Positions 16,557 to 25,155 of a stretch of 64,000 nt of DNA are shown here, piece after piece. Each line of letters opens with the position of its first letter. The first letter of the stretch is position 1. The notes beneath the pieces were generated by a model that ran no database searches, was not told where the DNA came from, and was given only the letters and a program-made list of their open reading frames with translations. The translations under genes were made by a program, and so were the position numbers. Origin of the DNA: Streptomyces olindensis (lineage in GTDB: Bacteria; Actinomycetota; Actinomycetes; Streptomycetales; Streptomycetaceae); assembly GCA_000696115.1 (NCBI GenBank), contig JJOH01000101.1:33889-97888 (forward strand), written 5' to 3'.

Positions 16557-17440
16557 GCACCGTGAGCGCACCGGTCAAGCAGCGCACCCCGATCCGCCCC
16601 GCCCGGATCCTGCTGCACACCTTCCTCGTCGTCACGGCCCTGGCCTGGCTGGCGCCGCTGCTGTGGGCGCTGCTCGCGGCGATGCGCCCGTACGGGGAGA
16701 CCAGCGAGAAGGGCTATGTCTCCTGGCCCGACAAGCTCAGCCTCGACAACTTCACCAACGCCTTCACGCAGTCGGACATGCTGCACTACTTCGGCAACAC
16801 GCTGCTCATCGCCGTGCCGGCGGTGCTGCTGACGCTGCTGCTGTCGTCGATGGTCGCCTTCTACGTCAGCCGTTTCGACTTCCGTCTCAACCTGGCGCTG
16901 CTGCTGGTCTTCACGGCCGGCAACCTGCTGCCCCAGCAGGTGATCATCACGCCGCTGTACCGGCTGTACCTGCTGATCGACCTGCCCGGCATCACCATGA
17001 GCGGCAAGCTCTACGACTCCGCGCTCGGCCTGGTGCTGATCCACGTGGCGTTCCAGTCGGGCTTCTGCGCGTTCGTGCTCAGCAACTACATGCGCTCGCT
17101 GCCGCACGAGCTGACCGAGGCCGCGCTGGTCGACGGTGCCTCGGTGTGGCGGCTGTACTGGCAGATCGTGCTGCCGCTGTGCAAGCCCGCGATGGCCGCC
17201 CTGGCCACCCTGCTCTCCATCTGGATCTACAACGACTTCTTCTGGGCCATCGTGCTGATCTCCACCGGCGAGAACATGCCGATCACCTCGGCGCTGAACA
17301 ACCTCTCCGGGCAGTACTTCACCGACCCCAACCTCGTCGCCGCCGGCGCCCTGCTCACCGCGATCCCCACCCTGATCGTGTACTTCGTGCTCCAGCGGCA
17401 GTTCGTCAGCGGCCTGACCCTGGGCGCCAACAAGGGCTGA
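16553..17440 (+). CDS. Sugar ABC transporter permease (MalG type)
   Basis: GTG 16553 overlaps the previous stop by 4 bp. The 295-aa product has six membrane helices and the EAA motif LTEAALVDGASVWRLYWQIV. The C-terminus SGLTLGANKG is characteristic of MalG-type CUT1 permeases. It pairs with the upstream MalF-type subunit, and 26 bp separate it from the alpha-galactosidase gene. Only the ATPase is missing from the cluster. Confidence 0.94.
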   Translation: MSTVSAPVKQRTPIRPARILLHTFLVVTALAWLAPLLWALLAAMRPYGETSEKGYVSWPDKLSLDNFTNAFTQSDMLHYFGNTLLIAVPAVLLTLLLSSMVAFYVSRFDFRLNLALLLVFTAGNLLPQQVIITPLYRLYLLIDLPGITMSGKLYDSALGLVLIHVAFQSGFCAFVLSNYMRSLPHELTEAALVDGASVWRLYWQIVLPLCKPAMAALATLLSIWIYNDFFWAIVLISTGENMPITSALNNLSGQYFTDPNLVAAGALLTAIPTLIVYFVLQRQFVSGLTLGANKG

Positions 17441-17466
17441 CCCGCCCGCATCCGAAAGAGACCACC

Positions 17467-18774
17467 GTGCACCACCCCTTCACCCCCGTCGCCGCCGTGC
17501 CGGTGGACCCCCGCAAGGCCAGGGTCCACGAGGAGGGCTGGCAGTCCTGGAGCCCCAGCGGCGCCTACGCCCTCGGCGCGACGCCGTACCGCCCGACGAA
17601 CGCCAACTGGGCGACCGTCTGCTACCGCCCGGGCGTCACCGTCCCCGCCGGCACCTTCCAGGGCGAGGGCCTGCTCGCGCTCGACCCCGGCGACGGCTCA
17701 CCGGTCCGGCTGTGGGCGGCGGCCGAGCCGACGCGCGAGGTGCCGTCGATCCGGCTCGCCGTGCGGGACGGGGTGGCGGAGATCGGCGCGGACGGCCCGG
17801 TGAAGGAGTGGACGGGCCCGGACATCCAGTCGGTGCTGGGCGAGTGGGCCCGCGGCCTCGGACTCGACGCGCCGCGCCCGGCACCGACCGTCTGGTGCTC
17901 CTGGTACGAGTACTTCACGGCCGTCACCGAGGACGACATCCACGAGAACCTCCGCGCGATGGACACCCTCGACCTGCCCGTCGACGTCGTCCAGATCGAC
18001 GACGGCTACCAGCGGGCCCTCGGCGACTGGCTCACCCTCTCCGGCCGCTTCCGCTCCCGCGCCGGAATCGCCGAGAAGATCCGCTCCCGCGGCCGCCGCG
18101 CCGGCATCTGGACGGCCCCGTTCCTCGTCGACCCGGCGAGCGACCTGGCCGCCGAGCACCCCGACTGGCTGGTCCGCGACACCGCCGGCGGCTTCGCGCA
18201 CGCCGGCCGCAACTGGGGCCACGACCTGCGCGTCCTGGACACCACCCACCCCGGCGCCGCCGCGTACCTGACCGAGGTCTTCACCACCCTGCGCGCCGAG
18301 GGCTACGACTACTTCAAGGTCGACTTCCTCTACGCCGGCGCCCTGGACGGCGTACGCCACGCCGACACCGACGCGCTCACGGCCTACCGCTCCGGCATCC
18401 GCCTGATCCGCGAGGCGATCGGCGCCGACTCGTACCTCCTGGGTTGCGGGGCGCCTCTCCTGCCCTCCATCGGCCTGTTCGACGCGATGCGCGTCAGCCC
18501 GGACACGGCCCCGCACCGCCGCCCCGAAGCCGACGACTACTCCCAACCGGGCCAGGACCCGGCCGAGTTCACCGGCGCCGCCCGCCAGTGGCAGCACGGT
18601 CGCCTCTGGACCAACGATCCCGACTGCCTGATGGCCCGCCCGGCCGTCGAGACCCGCGAACGGTGGGCGGCCCACGTGGAGTCCACCGGCGGACTGATGG
18701 CCTCCAGCGACCGCCTGCTCTCCCTGGACCCGTGGGGCGTGGAGACCACGCGCCGCCTCCTCACGAAGGCGTGA
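17467..18774 (+). CDS. GH36 alpha-galactosidase
   Basis: GTG 17467 (VHHPFTP) follows AAAGAGA. The 435-aa enzyme lacks a signal peptide and is therefore cytosolic, acting on imported sugar. GH36/melibiase signatures are VWCSWYEYF, VVQIDDGYQ, WTAPFLVD, the nucleophile loop YDYFKVDFLY (Asp286) and LLGCGAPLLPSIGLFDAMRVSPD (acid/base Asp346). At 435 residues it is shorter than classic ~700-aa GH36 enzymes: the N-terminal beta-supersandwich is reduced and there is no large C-terminal domain. It is the last gene of the importer operon, ended by the hairpin at 18779. Confidence 0.92.
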   Translation: MHHPFTPVAAVPVDPRKARVHEEGWQSWSPSGAYALGATPYRPTNANWATVCYRPGVTVPAGTFQGEGLLALDPGDGSPVRLWAAAEPTREVPSIRLAVRDGVAEIGADGPVKEWTGPDIQSVLGEWARGLGLDAPRPAPTVWCSWYEYFTAVTEDDIHENLRAMDTLDLPVDVVQIDDGYQRALGDWLTLSGRFRSRAGIAEKIRSRGRRAGIWTAPFLVDPASDLAAEHPDWLVRDTAGGFAHAGRNWGHDLRVLDTTHPGAAAYLTEVFTTLRAEGYDYFKVDFLYAGALDGVRHADTDALTAYRSGIRLIREAIGADSYLLGCGAPLLPSIGLFDAMRVSPDTAPHRRPEADDYSQPGQDPAEFTGAARQWQHGRLWTNDPDCLMARPAVETRERWAAHVESTGGLMASSDRLLSLDPWGVETTRRLLTKA

Positions 18775-18778
18775 CCAG

Positions 18779-18814
18779 CGGGGCGCGGCACTCCCCTAAT
18801 CGTGCCGCGCCCCG
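18779..18814. terminator. Bidirectional terminator between alpha-galactosidase and bglC
   Basis: A perfect 13-bp stem (CGGGGCGCGGCAC / GTGCCGCGCCCCG) with a 10-nt loop lies between two convergent stop codons. No long T tract follows, as is usual for high-GC terminators. Confidence 0.8.
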
Positions 18815-18832
18815 TCCCCCCTCTCCCGGTGG

Positions 18833-20269
18833 TCAGACCGCCGAGACCTCGGGCAGCGTCCCCGTGCGGGCCGCCCGCCCGTACCAGCGGGCGCTGGTCT
18901 TCGGCGTGCGCTCCAGCGTCGCGTAGTCCACGTACACCGCGCCGAAGCGCTTGCCGTAGCCGTACGCCCACTCGAAGTTGTCCAGCAGCGACCACAGGAA
19001 GTAGCCGCGGACGTCCGCGCCGTCGGTGATCGCGCGGCGGACCGCCGACAGGTGGCCGTGGAGGTAGGCGACGCGCTCCGGGTCGTGCACCCGGCCGTCG
19101 GAGTCGATCTTGTCGTCGTAGGCCGCGCCGTTCTCGGTGATGTACAGCGGCAGGCCCGGCGCCTCCCGGGTGTAGCGCATGATCAGCTCGTGCAGGCCGG
19201 TCGGGTCGATCGTCCAGTCCATCTCGGTGCGGTCGCCCGGCGTCTGGTGGAAGGCCACGTCGTCGGCGGCCGGCCACGGCGAGTGGTCGCTCGATCCGTG
19301 GCCGTCGGCGCGCGGCCCCTTCGCCTTCGGGTCGGCCGCCGAGACCAGCGTGGGTGTGTAGTAGTTGAGGCCCAGCGCGTCCAGCGGCTGGTTGATCAGC
19401 GCCAGGTCGCCGTCCAGGACGTGGTCCCAGTCCGTGAGGCTCGCCGTCGCCACGTACAGCGACTCCGGGTAGGCGCCGTGCAGCATCGGCCCGTGGAAGA
19501 CCCCGCTGGCCAGGTCGTCGATCTTCCGGGCCGCCGCCAGGTCCGCCGGGTCCTGCGAAAGCGGCCGGACCACCGCGGAGTTGAGGCTGACCGCGACCGT
19601 ATTGCGGGCCGGCATCACCGACCGCAGCGCGGACGCGCCCAGCCCGTGCGCCAGGTTCAGGTGGTGCGCGGCCCGCAGCGAGGCCGCCGGATCCGTACGG
19701 CCCGGGGCGTGCACTCCCGAGGCGTAGCCCAGGAACGCGCTGCACCACGGCTCGTTGAGCGTCATCCACTGCTCCACGCGGTCGCCCAGCGCCTCGCCGA
19801 CGATCTGCGCGTACTCCGCGAAGCGGTACGCCGTGTCGCGCTCGGGCCAGCCGCCCGCGTCCTCCAGCTCCTGCGGCAGGTCCCAGTGGTAGAGGGTGAC
19901 GGCCGGCTTGACGCCCTTGGACAGCAGCTCGTCCACGAGCCGGCGGTAGAAGTCCAGGCCCTTCTGGACGGCCGGGCCCCGCCCGGTCGGCTGCACCCGC
20001 GACCACGAGACGGAGAAGCGGTAGGCGCCCAGGCCCAGCTCCGCCATCAGCGCCACGTCGTCGCGGTAGCGGTGGTAGTGGTCGACAGCGATGTCACCGT
20101 GGTCGCCGCCGGCCGTCTTGCCCGGCGTATGGCTGAAGGTGTCCCAGATCGACGGCGTACGGCCGTCCTCCCGCACCGCACCCTCGATCTGGTACGCGGA
20201 GGTCGCCGCGCCCCAGAGGAAGGCGGGGGGGAAGGTCACCGGGGTGGCCGGGTTCTCGGAGTCAGGCAT
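18833..20269 (-). CDS. bglC: GH1 beta-glucosidase BglC
   Basis: A 478-aa enzyme from ATG 20269 with RBS GGGAG 7 nt upstream, lying inside a CebR-type operator. GH1 hallmarks are FLWGAATSAYQIEGA, the acid/base motif TLNEPW and the nucleophile motif YITENGAAYDD. There is no signal peptide, so it hydrolyses imported cellobiose/cello-oligosaccharides in the cytosol. It is the last gene of the cebEFG-bglC group, 137 bp after cebG. In other streptomycetes BglC is a CebR-repressed member of the cellobiose utilisation regulon, and the operator arrangement here agrees. Confidence 0.95.
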   Translation of the reverse strand: MPDSENPATPVTFPPAFLWGAATSAYQIEGAVREDGRTPSIWDTFSHTPGKTAGGDHGDIAVDHYHRYRDDVALMAELGLGAYRFSVSWSRVQPTGRGPAVQKGLDFYRRLVDELLSKGVKPAVTLYHWDLPQELEDAGGWPERDTAYRFAEYAQIVGEALGDRVEQWMTLNEPWCSAFLGYASGVHAPGRTDPAASLRAAHHLNLAHGLGASALRSVMPARNTVAVSLNSAVVRPLSQDPADLAAARKIDDLASGVFHGPMLHGAYPESLYVATASLTDWDHVLDGDLALINQPLDALGLNYYTPTLVSAADPKAKGPRADGHGSSDHSPWPAADDVAFHQTPGDRTEMDWTIDPTGLHELIMRYTREAPGLPLYITENGAAYDDKIDSDGRVHDPERVAYLHGHLSAVRRAITDGADVRGYFLWSLLDNFEWAYGYGKRFGAVYVDYATLERTPKTSARWYGRAARTGTLPEVSAV

Positions 20270-20282
20270 GGAAGCGCTCCCA
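20269..20282. promoter_or_regulatory. CebR-type operator overlapping bglC RBS and start
   Basis: TGGAAGCGCTCCCA matches the CebR palindrome TGGGAGCGCTCCCA at 13 of 14 positions. It covers the ribosome site and the first base of the bglC start codon, so a bound repressor would block elongation or initiation. It pairs with the perfect copy upstream of cebE. Confidence 0.85.
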
Positions 20283-20307
20283 TTGGGGGTCGTGGAGACC
20301 GACAGGT

Positions 20308-20355
20308 GGAGGGGGAGGAGAGAGGGGGAGGGGAGAGGGGGAGGAGGGGGAGGAG
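20308..20355. repeat. 48-bp uninterrupted homopurine tract
   Basis: Every base from 20308 to 20355 on the plus strand is A or G, arranged in GGGGAGG-like units. It lies in the 137-bp gap between cebG and bglC, so a read-through transcript would contain a CU-only leader here. It may form unusual DNA structure or slow transcription; there is no other annotation for this gap besides the operator. Confidence 0.9.
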
Positions 20356-20406
20356 CAGGGGCCGGGGCGGCGCTGACCCGGCCCCCTGGACGAGCGGGCG
20401 AGGGCG

Positions 20407-21327
20407 TCAGCCCTTGACGGCGCCCTGCATGATGCCGCCCACGATCTGCTTGCCGAAGATCGCGAAGACCAACAGCAGCGGCAGCGTGCCCAGCAGCGCG
20501 CCCGCCATGATCAGGGACTGGTCGGGCGTGTAGCCGCGGCCGAGGCCCGCGATCGCGACCTGCACGGTCGGATTGCCCATCTGGGTCAGCACCAGGAACG
20601 GCCACATGAAGTCGTTCCAGGTCTGCACGAACGTCAGCATCCCGAGCACGGCCATCGCGGGTCGCGCGGCCGGGAACACCACGTGCCACACCACGCGCCA
20701 GCTGCTCGCGCCGTCCACCCGGGCCGCTTCGATGATCTCGTCCGGCAGCGCCTGGATCAGGTACTGCCGCATGAAGAACACACCGAACGCGCTCACCAGC
20801 GACGGGAAGATCACCGCCTGCAACTGGTCGGTCCAGTCCAGCTTCGCGACCATCATGTACAGCGGGATCACGCTCAGCTGGGGCGGCACCATCATCGTGC
20901 CGATCACGATCAGCATCAGCGCGCCGCGGCCCCGGAACCGCAGCTTGGCGAAGGCGAAACCGGCGATCGTCGACAGGAAGACGATGGTCAGCGAGGAAAC
21001 CCCCGCCACGATCGTGGTGTTGAGGAACGCCTCGCCGAGGTTGGCGTCCTTCCAGGCGATCTCCAGCTTGTCGAACAGCCCCGAGCCGAACCAGAACGGC
21101 GGCGGTGTCTGCGCGAGGCGCTGGTTGTCACGCGAGGCGGCGATCGCCGTCCACACCAGCGGGAACAGCGAGACGATGGTGAACACGATGAGGATCGCGT
21201 ACGCGATCGGGCCGCCGTGCAGCTGCCCGCCCGCCCGGGCGGACTTCGGCAGACGGGGGCGTTTGGACTTGTTCGCGGGCGCCGCGCCGGGCGGCGGCGC
21301 GTCGGGGGGCGTCACAGTCGTCGTCAC
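20407..21327 (-). CDS. cebG: Cellobiose ABC transporter permease CebG
   Basis: GTG 21327 has AAGGAG about 8 nt upstream. The 306-aa MalG-type permease has six membrane helices after a Pro/Ala/Lys-rich N-terminal tail. Its EAA loop reads IIEAARVDGASSWRVVWHVV. The C-terminal part GYTPDQSLIMAGALLGTLPL is typical of CUT1 permeases. It lies 12 bp after cebF and before bglC, in the conserved cebEFG-bglC order. Confidence 0.95.
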   Translation of the reverse strand: MTTTVTPPDAPPPGAAPANKSKRPRLPKSARAGGQLHGGPIAYAILIVFTIVSLFPLVWTAIAASRDNQRLAQTPPPFWFGSGLFDKLEIAWKDANLGEAFLNTTIVAGVSSLTIVFLSTIAGFAFAKLRFRGRGALMLIVIGTMMVPPQLSVIPLYMMVAKLDWTDQLQAVIFPSLVSAFGVFFMRQYLIQALPDEIIEAARVDGASSWRVVWHVVFPAARPAMAVLGMLTFVQTWNDFMWPFLVLTQMGNPTVQVAIAGLGRGYTPDQSLIMAGALLGTLPLLLVFAIFGKQIVGGIMQGAVKG

Positions 21328-21339
21328 GGCCGGAACTCC

Positions 21340-22359
21340 TTAACTACTGGCGCGCAGCCGGCGCGAGATGACGTAGTTGACGATGCCGATGACGATCAGC
21401 ATGAGGAACATCGTCCAGGCGATCGCCGAGGCCCGGCCCAGGTGCTGGGCGACCCAGCCCTGCTCGTACAGGTACAGGCCGAGCGTCTGGAACTGGTGCT
21501 CCGCGCCGCCGGACGTGCCCTTGTTGGCGTCGAACAGCAGCGGCTCGCCGAAGACCTGGCTGGCGCCGATCGTCGACACGACACAGGTGAACAGGATCGT
21601 CGGGCGCAGCGCCGGCAGCGTCACGTGGATGAACTGCTGCCAGCGGTTGGCCCCGTCCAGGGCCGCCGACTCGTACAGGTCCTGCGGGATCGCCTGCATC
21701 GCGGCGAGGTAGATCAACGCGTTGTAGCCGGTCCAGCGCCAGATGATGATCGTCGAGACGGCGATCTGCGAGGGCCACTTGTCGTTCTGCCAGTCGACCG
21801 GGTTGATGCCGACCATGTCGAGCGCCCAGTTGATCATGCCGTAGTCACGGCCGAAGAGCAGCACGAACACCAGCGAGGCCGCGGCGATCGACGTCGCGTA
21901 CGGCGCGAGCATCGCGACCCGGAAGAACGTCGAGGCCCGCAGCTTGTAGTTGAGGATGTGGGCGATGCCCATCGCCATCAGCAGCTGCGGGACGGTGGAG
22001 ATGATGCCGATGGTCAGGGTGTTCTTCGCCGCGTTCCAGAAGAAGTCGTCGTCGAAGATCCGGGTGTAGTTGCGCAGCCCGACCCAGTTCATGTCGGTCG
22101 GCGCGGTCAGCTCCACCTGATGCAGCGAGGCCCATCCCGTGTAGAGCAGCGGGAACAGGCCGAACGCGAGGAACAGCAGGAAGAACGGCGAGACGAAGGC
22201 GTAGGGGCTCCAGCGGATGTCCCGCTGCCAGCGCCGGGACAGCCGGTCCCGGCGCCGCCGCGCCTTCTCGGCGTCGGCGTCCCCGGGCGGGCGGCCCGGG
22301 GCCGCGCCCCCCTTCGCGGGGGGCGCGGCGGTGTCGTGACGGGTGGCCATACGGGTCAC
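21340..22359 (-). CDS. cebF: Cellobiose ABC transporter permease CebF
   Basis: The 339-aa MalF-type permease starts at GTG 22359, overlapping the cebE stop by 4 bp; an ATG three codons later (22350) is the alternative. A charged cytosolic N-terminus (~45 residues) precedes six membrane helices. The EAA loop is LYESAALDGANRWQQFIHVT. It forms the transmembrane channel with CebG and receives sugar from the lipoprotein CebE. Energy is expected from the distant multiple-sugar ATPase MsiK, since no ATPase lies here. Confidence 0.95.
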   Translation of the reverse strand: MTRMATRHDTAAPPAKGGAAPGRPPGDADAEKARRRRDRLSRRWQRDIRWSPYAFVSPFFLLFLAFGLFPLLYTGWASLHQVELTAPTDMNWVGLRNYTRIFDDDFFWNAAKNTLTIGIISTVPQLLMAMGIAHILNYKLRASTFFRVAMLAPYATSIAAASLVFVLLFGRDYGMINWALDMVGINPVDWQNDKWPSQIAVSTIIIWRWTGYNALIYLAAMQAIPQDLYESAALDGANRWQQFIHVTLPALRPTILFTCVVSTIGASQVFGEPLLFDANKGTSGGAEHQFQTLGLYLYEQGWVAQHLGRASAIAWTMFLMLIVIGIVNYVISRRLRASS

Positions 22360-23681
22360 TGGTCCAGCTTGTTGTCGATGGTCTTGATCGCCGAGTCCCA
22401 GGCCTCCTTGGCCGACTTGCCCTTCGTCACCAGGATCACGCCGTTGTCCGTCAGGCCCTGCATGATGATCTGATCCTTCGGGCCGATCACCTGGACCGGG
22501 GCGGCCTTGGCGGCCTCCGCGAAGATCGGGCCGATCTTCTGGTCACCGGTCATCTCGTTCGTCGCGCCGGTCACTTCGGGCATGGTGTAGGTGGACGGGG
22601 CGCTCGGGAAGCTGGCCTGCACCTTGAACAGCTTCGCCTGCTGCTCCGGCGCGGTCAGCCAGGTCACGAACTTCTGGGCTTCCTTCACGTTCTTGCCGCT
22701 CTTCGGCACGGTGAGGAAGGTGCCGCCCCAGTTGCCGCCCTTGGGCGCCTCGGCCACGGCCCACTTGCCGGCCGCGTCCGGCTTGGAGTTGCCCTTGATC
22801 GTGCCCAGCATCCACGGCGGGCAGGCGATGGTGGCGAACTTGTTGTTGGCGATCGTGGAGTTCCAGCCCGGCTGGAACTGCGTCTGCGACTGGACGAGGC
22901 CCTTCTCGGCGGCCTCGGAGGTCAGGTCGAAGGCGGCCTTGACGGCCGGGTTGGTCTTGTAGATGACCTTCCCTGAGGCGTCGTAGAACTTCTCCTTCTC
23001 GCTGCCGATGATCGCCTGGATCAGACCGCCGGGGGAGTCCATGAAGAAGGTGCCCTTGGGAGCCTTCGCCTTGTAGCGCTCGCCGACGTCGACGAGCTTG
23101 GCCCAGTCGCCGGCCCACAGCTTGCCCACCTCGGCGGGGTCGGTGGGCAGGCCGGCCTGCTTGAAGAGGTCCGTTCGGTAACAGATCGCCATGGGGCCGA
23201 CGTCGGTGCCGAGGCCGATGGTCCTGCCGTCCTTGGTGGTGGCCTGCTGCCACTTCCAGGGCAGCCACTTGCTCTTGTCCACGCCCGGAGCCTTCGACAT
23301 GTCCTCGAGCTTGTCGGCCTGGGTGGCCGTGACCTCGGCGATGTTGGCGACTTCGACGGCCTGGACGTCCAGCAGACCGCTGTTGGTGGTCAGGTGGTTC
23401 AGCAGCGCCGGGTAGTAGTTCTCGTTCCGCTCGACGACGTTCTCGGCGATCTTGATCTTCGGGTTGAGCTTCTCGTACTCGGCGTAGAGACCGGCTTCCT
23501 TGAAGCCCATGGTGCCGAAGAGCCCCACCGAGATCGTCGTCTTGCCGCCGCTGTCGCCGTCCGAGGAGCCTGAGCCGTTGCTCTTGCCGTCGTCGGCACA
23601 GCCGGCCAGCAGCCCGGCGCCCAGCGACGCGGCGGCCGCGAGGACCATCGCCTTGCGGGCGGTTCGGATGCGTGCTCGCAT
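22356..23681 (-). CDS. cebE: Cellobiose/cello-oligosaccharide-binding lipoprotein CebE
   Basis: ATG 23681 follows AGGAGG by 5 nt, which rules out the longer frame to 23855. The 441-aa precursor has a positively charged n-region (MRARIRTARK), a hydrophobic stretch and lipobox LLAGCADD, then a Ser/Gly/Asp-rich linker. The mature protein is a family 1 solute-binding fold (TISVGLFGTMGFKEAGLYAE, IACPPWMLGTIKGNS). In Streptomyces CebE binds cellobiose and cellotriose, the signals that start cellulase expression and, in plant pathogens, thaxtomin synthesis. The promoter region holds a perfect CebR box at 23798-23811, 117 bp upstream. Confidence 0.95.
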   Translation of the reverse strand: MRARIRTARKAMVLAAAASLGAGLLAGCADDGKSNGSGSSDGDSGGKTTISVGLFGTMGFKEAGLYAEYEKLNPKIKIAENVVERNENYYPALLNHLTTNSGLLDVQAVEVANIAEVTATQADKLEDMSKAPGVDKSKWLPWKWQQATTKDGRTIGLGTDVGPMAICYRTDLFKQAGLPTDPAEVGKLWAGDWAKLVDVGERYKAKAPKGTFFMDSPGGLIQAIIGSEKEKFYDASGKVIYKTNPAVKAAFDLTSEAAEKGLVQSQTQFQPGWNSTIANNKFATIACPPWMLGTIKGNSKPDAAGKWAVAEAPKGGNWGGTFLTVPKSGKNVKEAQKFVTWLTAPEQQAKLFKVQASFPSAPSTYTMPEVTGATNEMTGDQKIGPIFAEAAKAAPVQVIGPKDQIIMQGLTDNGVILVTKGKSAKEAWDSAIKTIDNKLDQ

Positions 23682-23797
23682 GTCGTCCTCCTGTTGCCCT
23701 GACGTGCCGACCCCCCGGCCAACTGCATGGTTGGACCCGTTTTTGCTCGCTGCGGCTCGGGCGGGGAACGTGCGGGTTGTGTATGTGTCAGGTAGTG

Positions 23798-23811
23798 TGG
23801 GAGCGCTCCCA
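23798..23811. promoter_or_regulatory. Perfect CebR operator in the cebE-cebR divergent region
   Basis: TGGGAGCGCTCCCA is a perfect 14-bp palindrome identical to the known CebR box. It lies in the 409-bp divergent gap, 117 bp before cebE and 280 bp before cebR. Apart from this site the gap holds no recognisable gene. Confidence 0.93.
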
Positions 23812-24090
23812 CCAGTGATGTGTTGAAGAGTCCCCGGTAGCGGCGGGGGTGTCAAGGGACCGGGCAGCGAGATATGCGTTCAGTTATCGGGACGTTAACT
23901 GGACCCGGGTCGGACCCCGTTGCGACCCCGGTCGTCGGTATCCGGCCAGCCGGCGGCGGCCGGACCGGCTCGTCGGGCCGAAGCGGAACGCCGAGGACGG
24001 CGAGCCGCCGGGAGCGGTCACTACAGCTGACGGGCCTGTTAAATTCCAGGCCAGTCGCAGAGTGCGGGTGTGGAGGGGAAGGCGGAGCCC

Positions 24091-25146
24091 ATGGCAAGCC
24101 ACGGAGCGCGGGGCCGAAGCGGTGGCCGGCCCACCCTCGAAGAGGTGGCGGCGCGCGCCGGTGTCGGCCGCGGCACGGTCTCCCGGGTGATCAACGGTTC
24201 GCCCCGGGTCAGTGACGCGACCCGCGCGGCCGTCGAGGCGGCGGTCGCCGAGCTCGGCTACGTGCCGAACACCGCGGCCCGCGCCCTCGCCGCCAACCGC
24301 ACGGACGCGATCGCGCTGGTCGTGCCCGAGCCGGAGACCCGGTTCTTCGCGGAACCGTACTTCTCGGACATGCTGAAGGGGGTCGGGGCCGCGCTGGGGG
24401 ACACGGAGATGCAGCTGCTGCTGATCTTCGCGGGCAGCGACCGTGAACGCCGCCGCCTCGCCCAGTACCTGGCGGCGCACCGGGTGGACGGCGTCCTGCT
24501 GGTGTCGGTGCACGCCGACGACCCGCTGCCGGACCTCCTCGCCCAGCTGGAGATCCCGGCGGTGATCAGTGGTCCGCGATCGTCGGCGGAGACGCTGCCG
24601 TCGGTCGACTCGGACAACTACGGCGGTGCCCGGCAGGCCGTGGAACACCTGCTGTCCCGGGGCCGCCGCCGGATAGCCCACATCACCGGCCGCCTCGACG
24701 TGTACGGCGCCCAGCGCCGCATCGACGGCTACCGCGAGGCCCTGATCGACGCGGGCCTCGGGGCGGACGAGGCGCTGATCGAGCCGGGCGACTTCACGGA
24801 GGAGGGCGGCCATCGCGCCATGGCGGCGCTGCTGGAGCGCGACCCGGGCCTGGACGCGGTCTTCGCCGCCTCCGACGTCACCGCGGCCGGTGCCCGCCAG
24901 GCGCTGCGCGAGGCGGGGCGCCGCATCCCCGACGACGTGGCGCTCGTCGGCTACGACGACTCGGCCATCGCCCGCCACATGGAGCCGCCCCTCACCAGCG
25001 TGCGCCAGCCCATAGAGGAGATGGGCCGCCGGATGATCGACCTCCTCCTCACGGAGGTCGCCGACCGCCGCCCCCTCGCGTCCCGCGGGCTGGAGCGCCG
25101 GCAGGTGGTCCTGGCGACGGAGCTGGTGTCCCGGTCGTCCTCGTGA
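24091..25146 (+). CDS. cebR: LacI-family cellobiose repressor CebR
   Basis: The ATG at 24091 with GGAG upstream is preferred over GTG 24070. The 351-aa protein has the LacI helix-turn-helix and hinge (PTLEEVAARAGVGRGTVSRV ... TAARALAANRTDAIALVVPE). A periplasmic-binding-protein-like effector domain follows, with VFAASDVTAAGARQALREAG and VALVGYDDSAIARHMEPPLT. It faces the cebEFG-bglC genes, and two cognate boxes lie at 23798 and 20269. By family knowledge it represses cellobiose import and beta-glucosidase until cellobiose/cellotriose binds. Its stop is 9 bp from the end of the convergent xdhC pseudogene. Confidence 0.96.
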   Translation: MASHGARGRSGGRPTLEEVAARAGVGRGTVSRVINGSPRVSDATRAAVEAAVAELGYVPNTAARALAANRTDAIALVVPEPETRFFAEPYFSDMLKGVGAALGDTEMQLLLIFAGSDRERRRLAQYLAAHRVDGVLLVSVHADDPLPDLLAQLEIPAVISGPRSSAETLPSVDSDNYGGARQAVEHLLSRGRRRIAHITGRLDVYGAQRRIDGYREALIDAGLGADEALIEPGDFTEEGGHRAMAALLERDPGLDAVFAASDVTAAGARQALREAGRRIPDDVALVGYDDSAIARHMEPPLTSVRQPIEEMGRRMIDLLLTEVADRRPLASRGLERRQVVLATELVSRSSS

Positions 25147-25155
25147 CCGGTCGGC

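Noticed and set aside
16663..18774. Long frame beginning inside the permease and continuing into alpha-galactosidase
   Set aside because: The part before 17467 is a shadow of the MalG-type permease; the GH36 enzyme begins at GTG 17467 after its own ribosome site.
19052..20533. Plus-strand frame of 493 aa opposite bglC
   Set aside because: Composition rich in Arg/Val/Gly with no motif; exact antisense of the GH1 beta-glucosidase.
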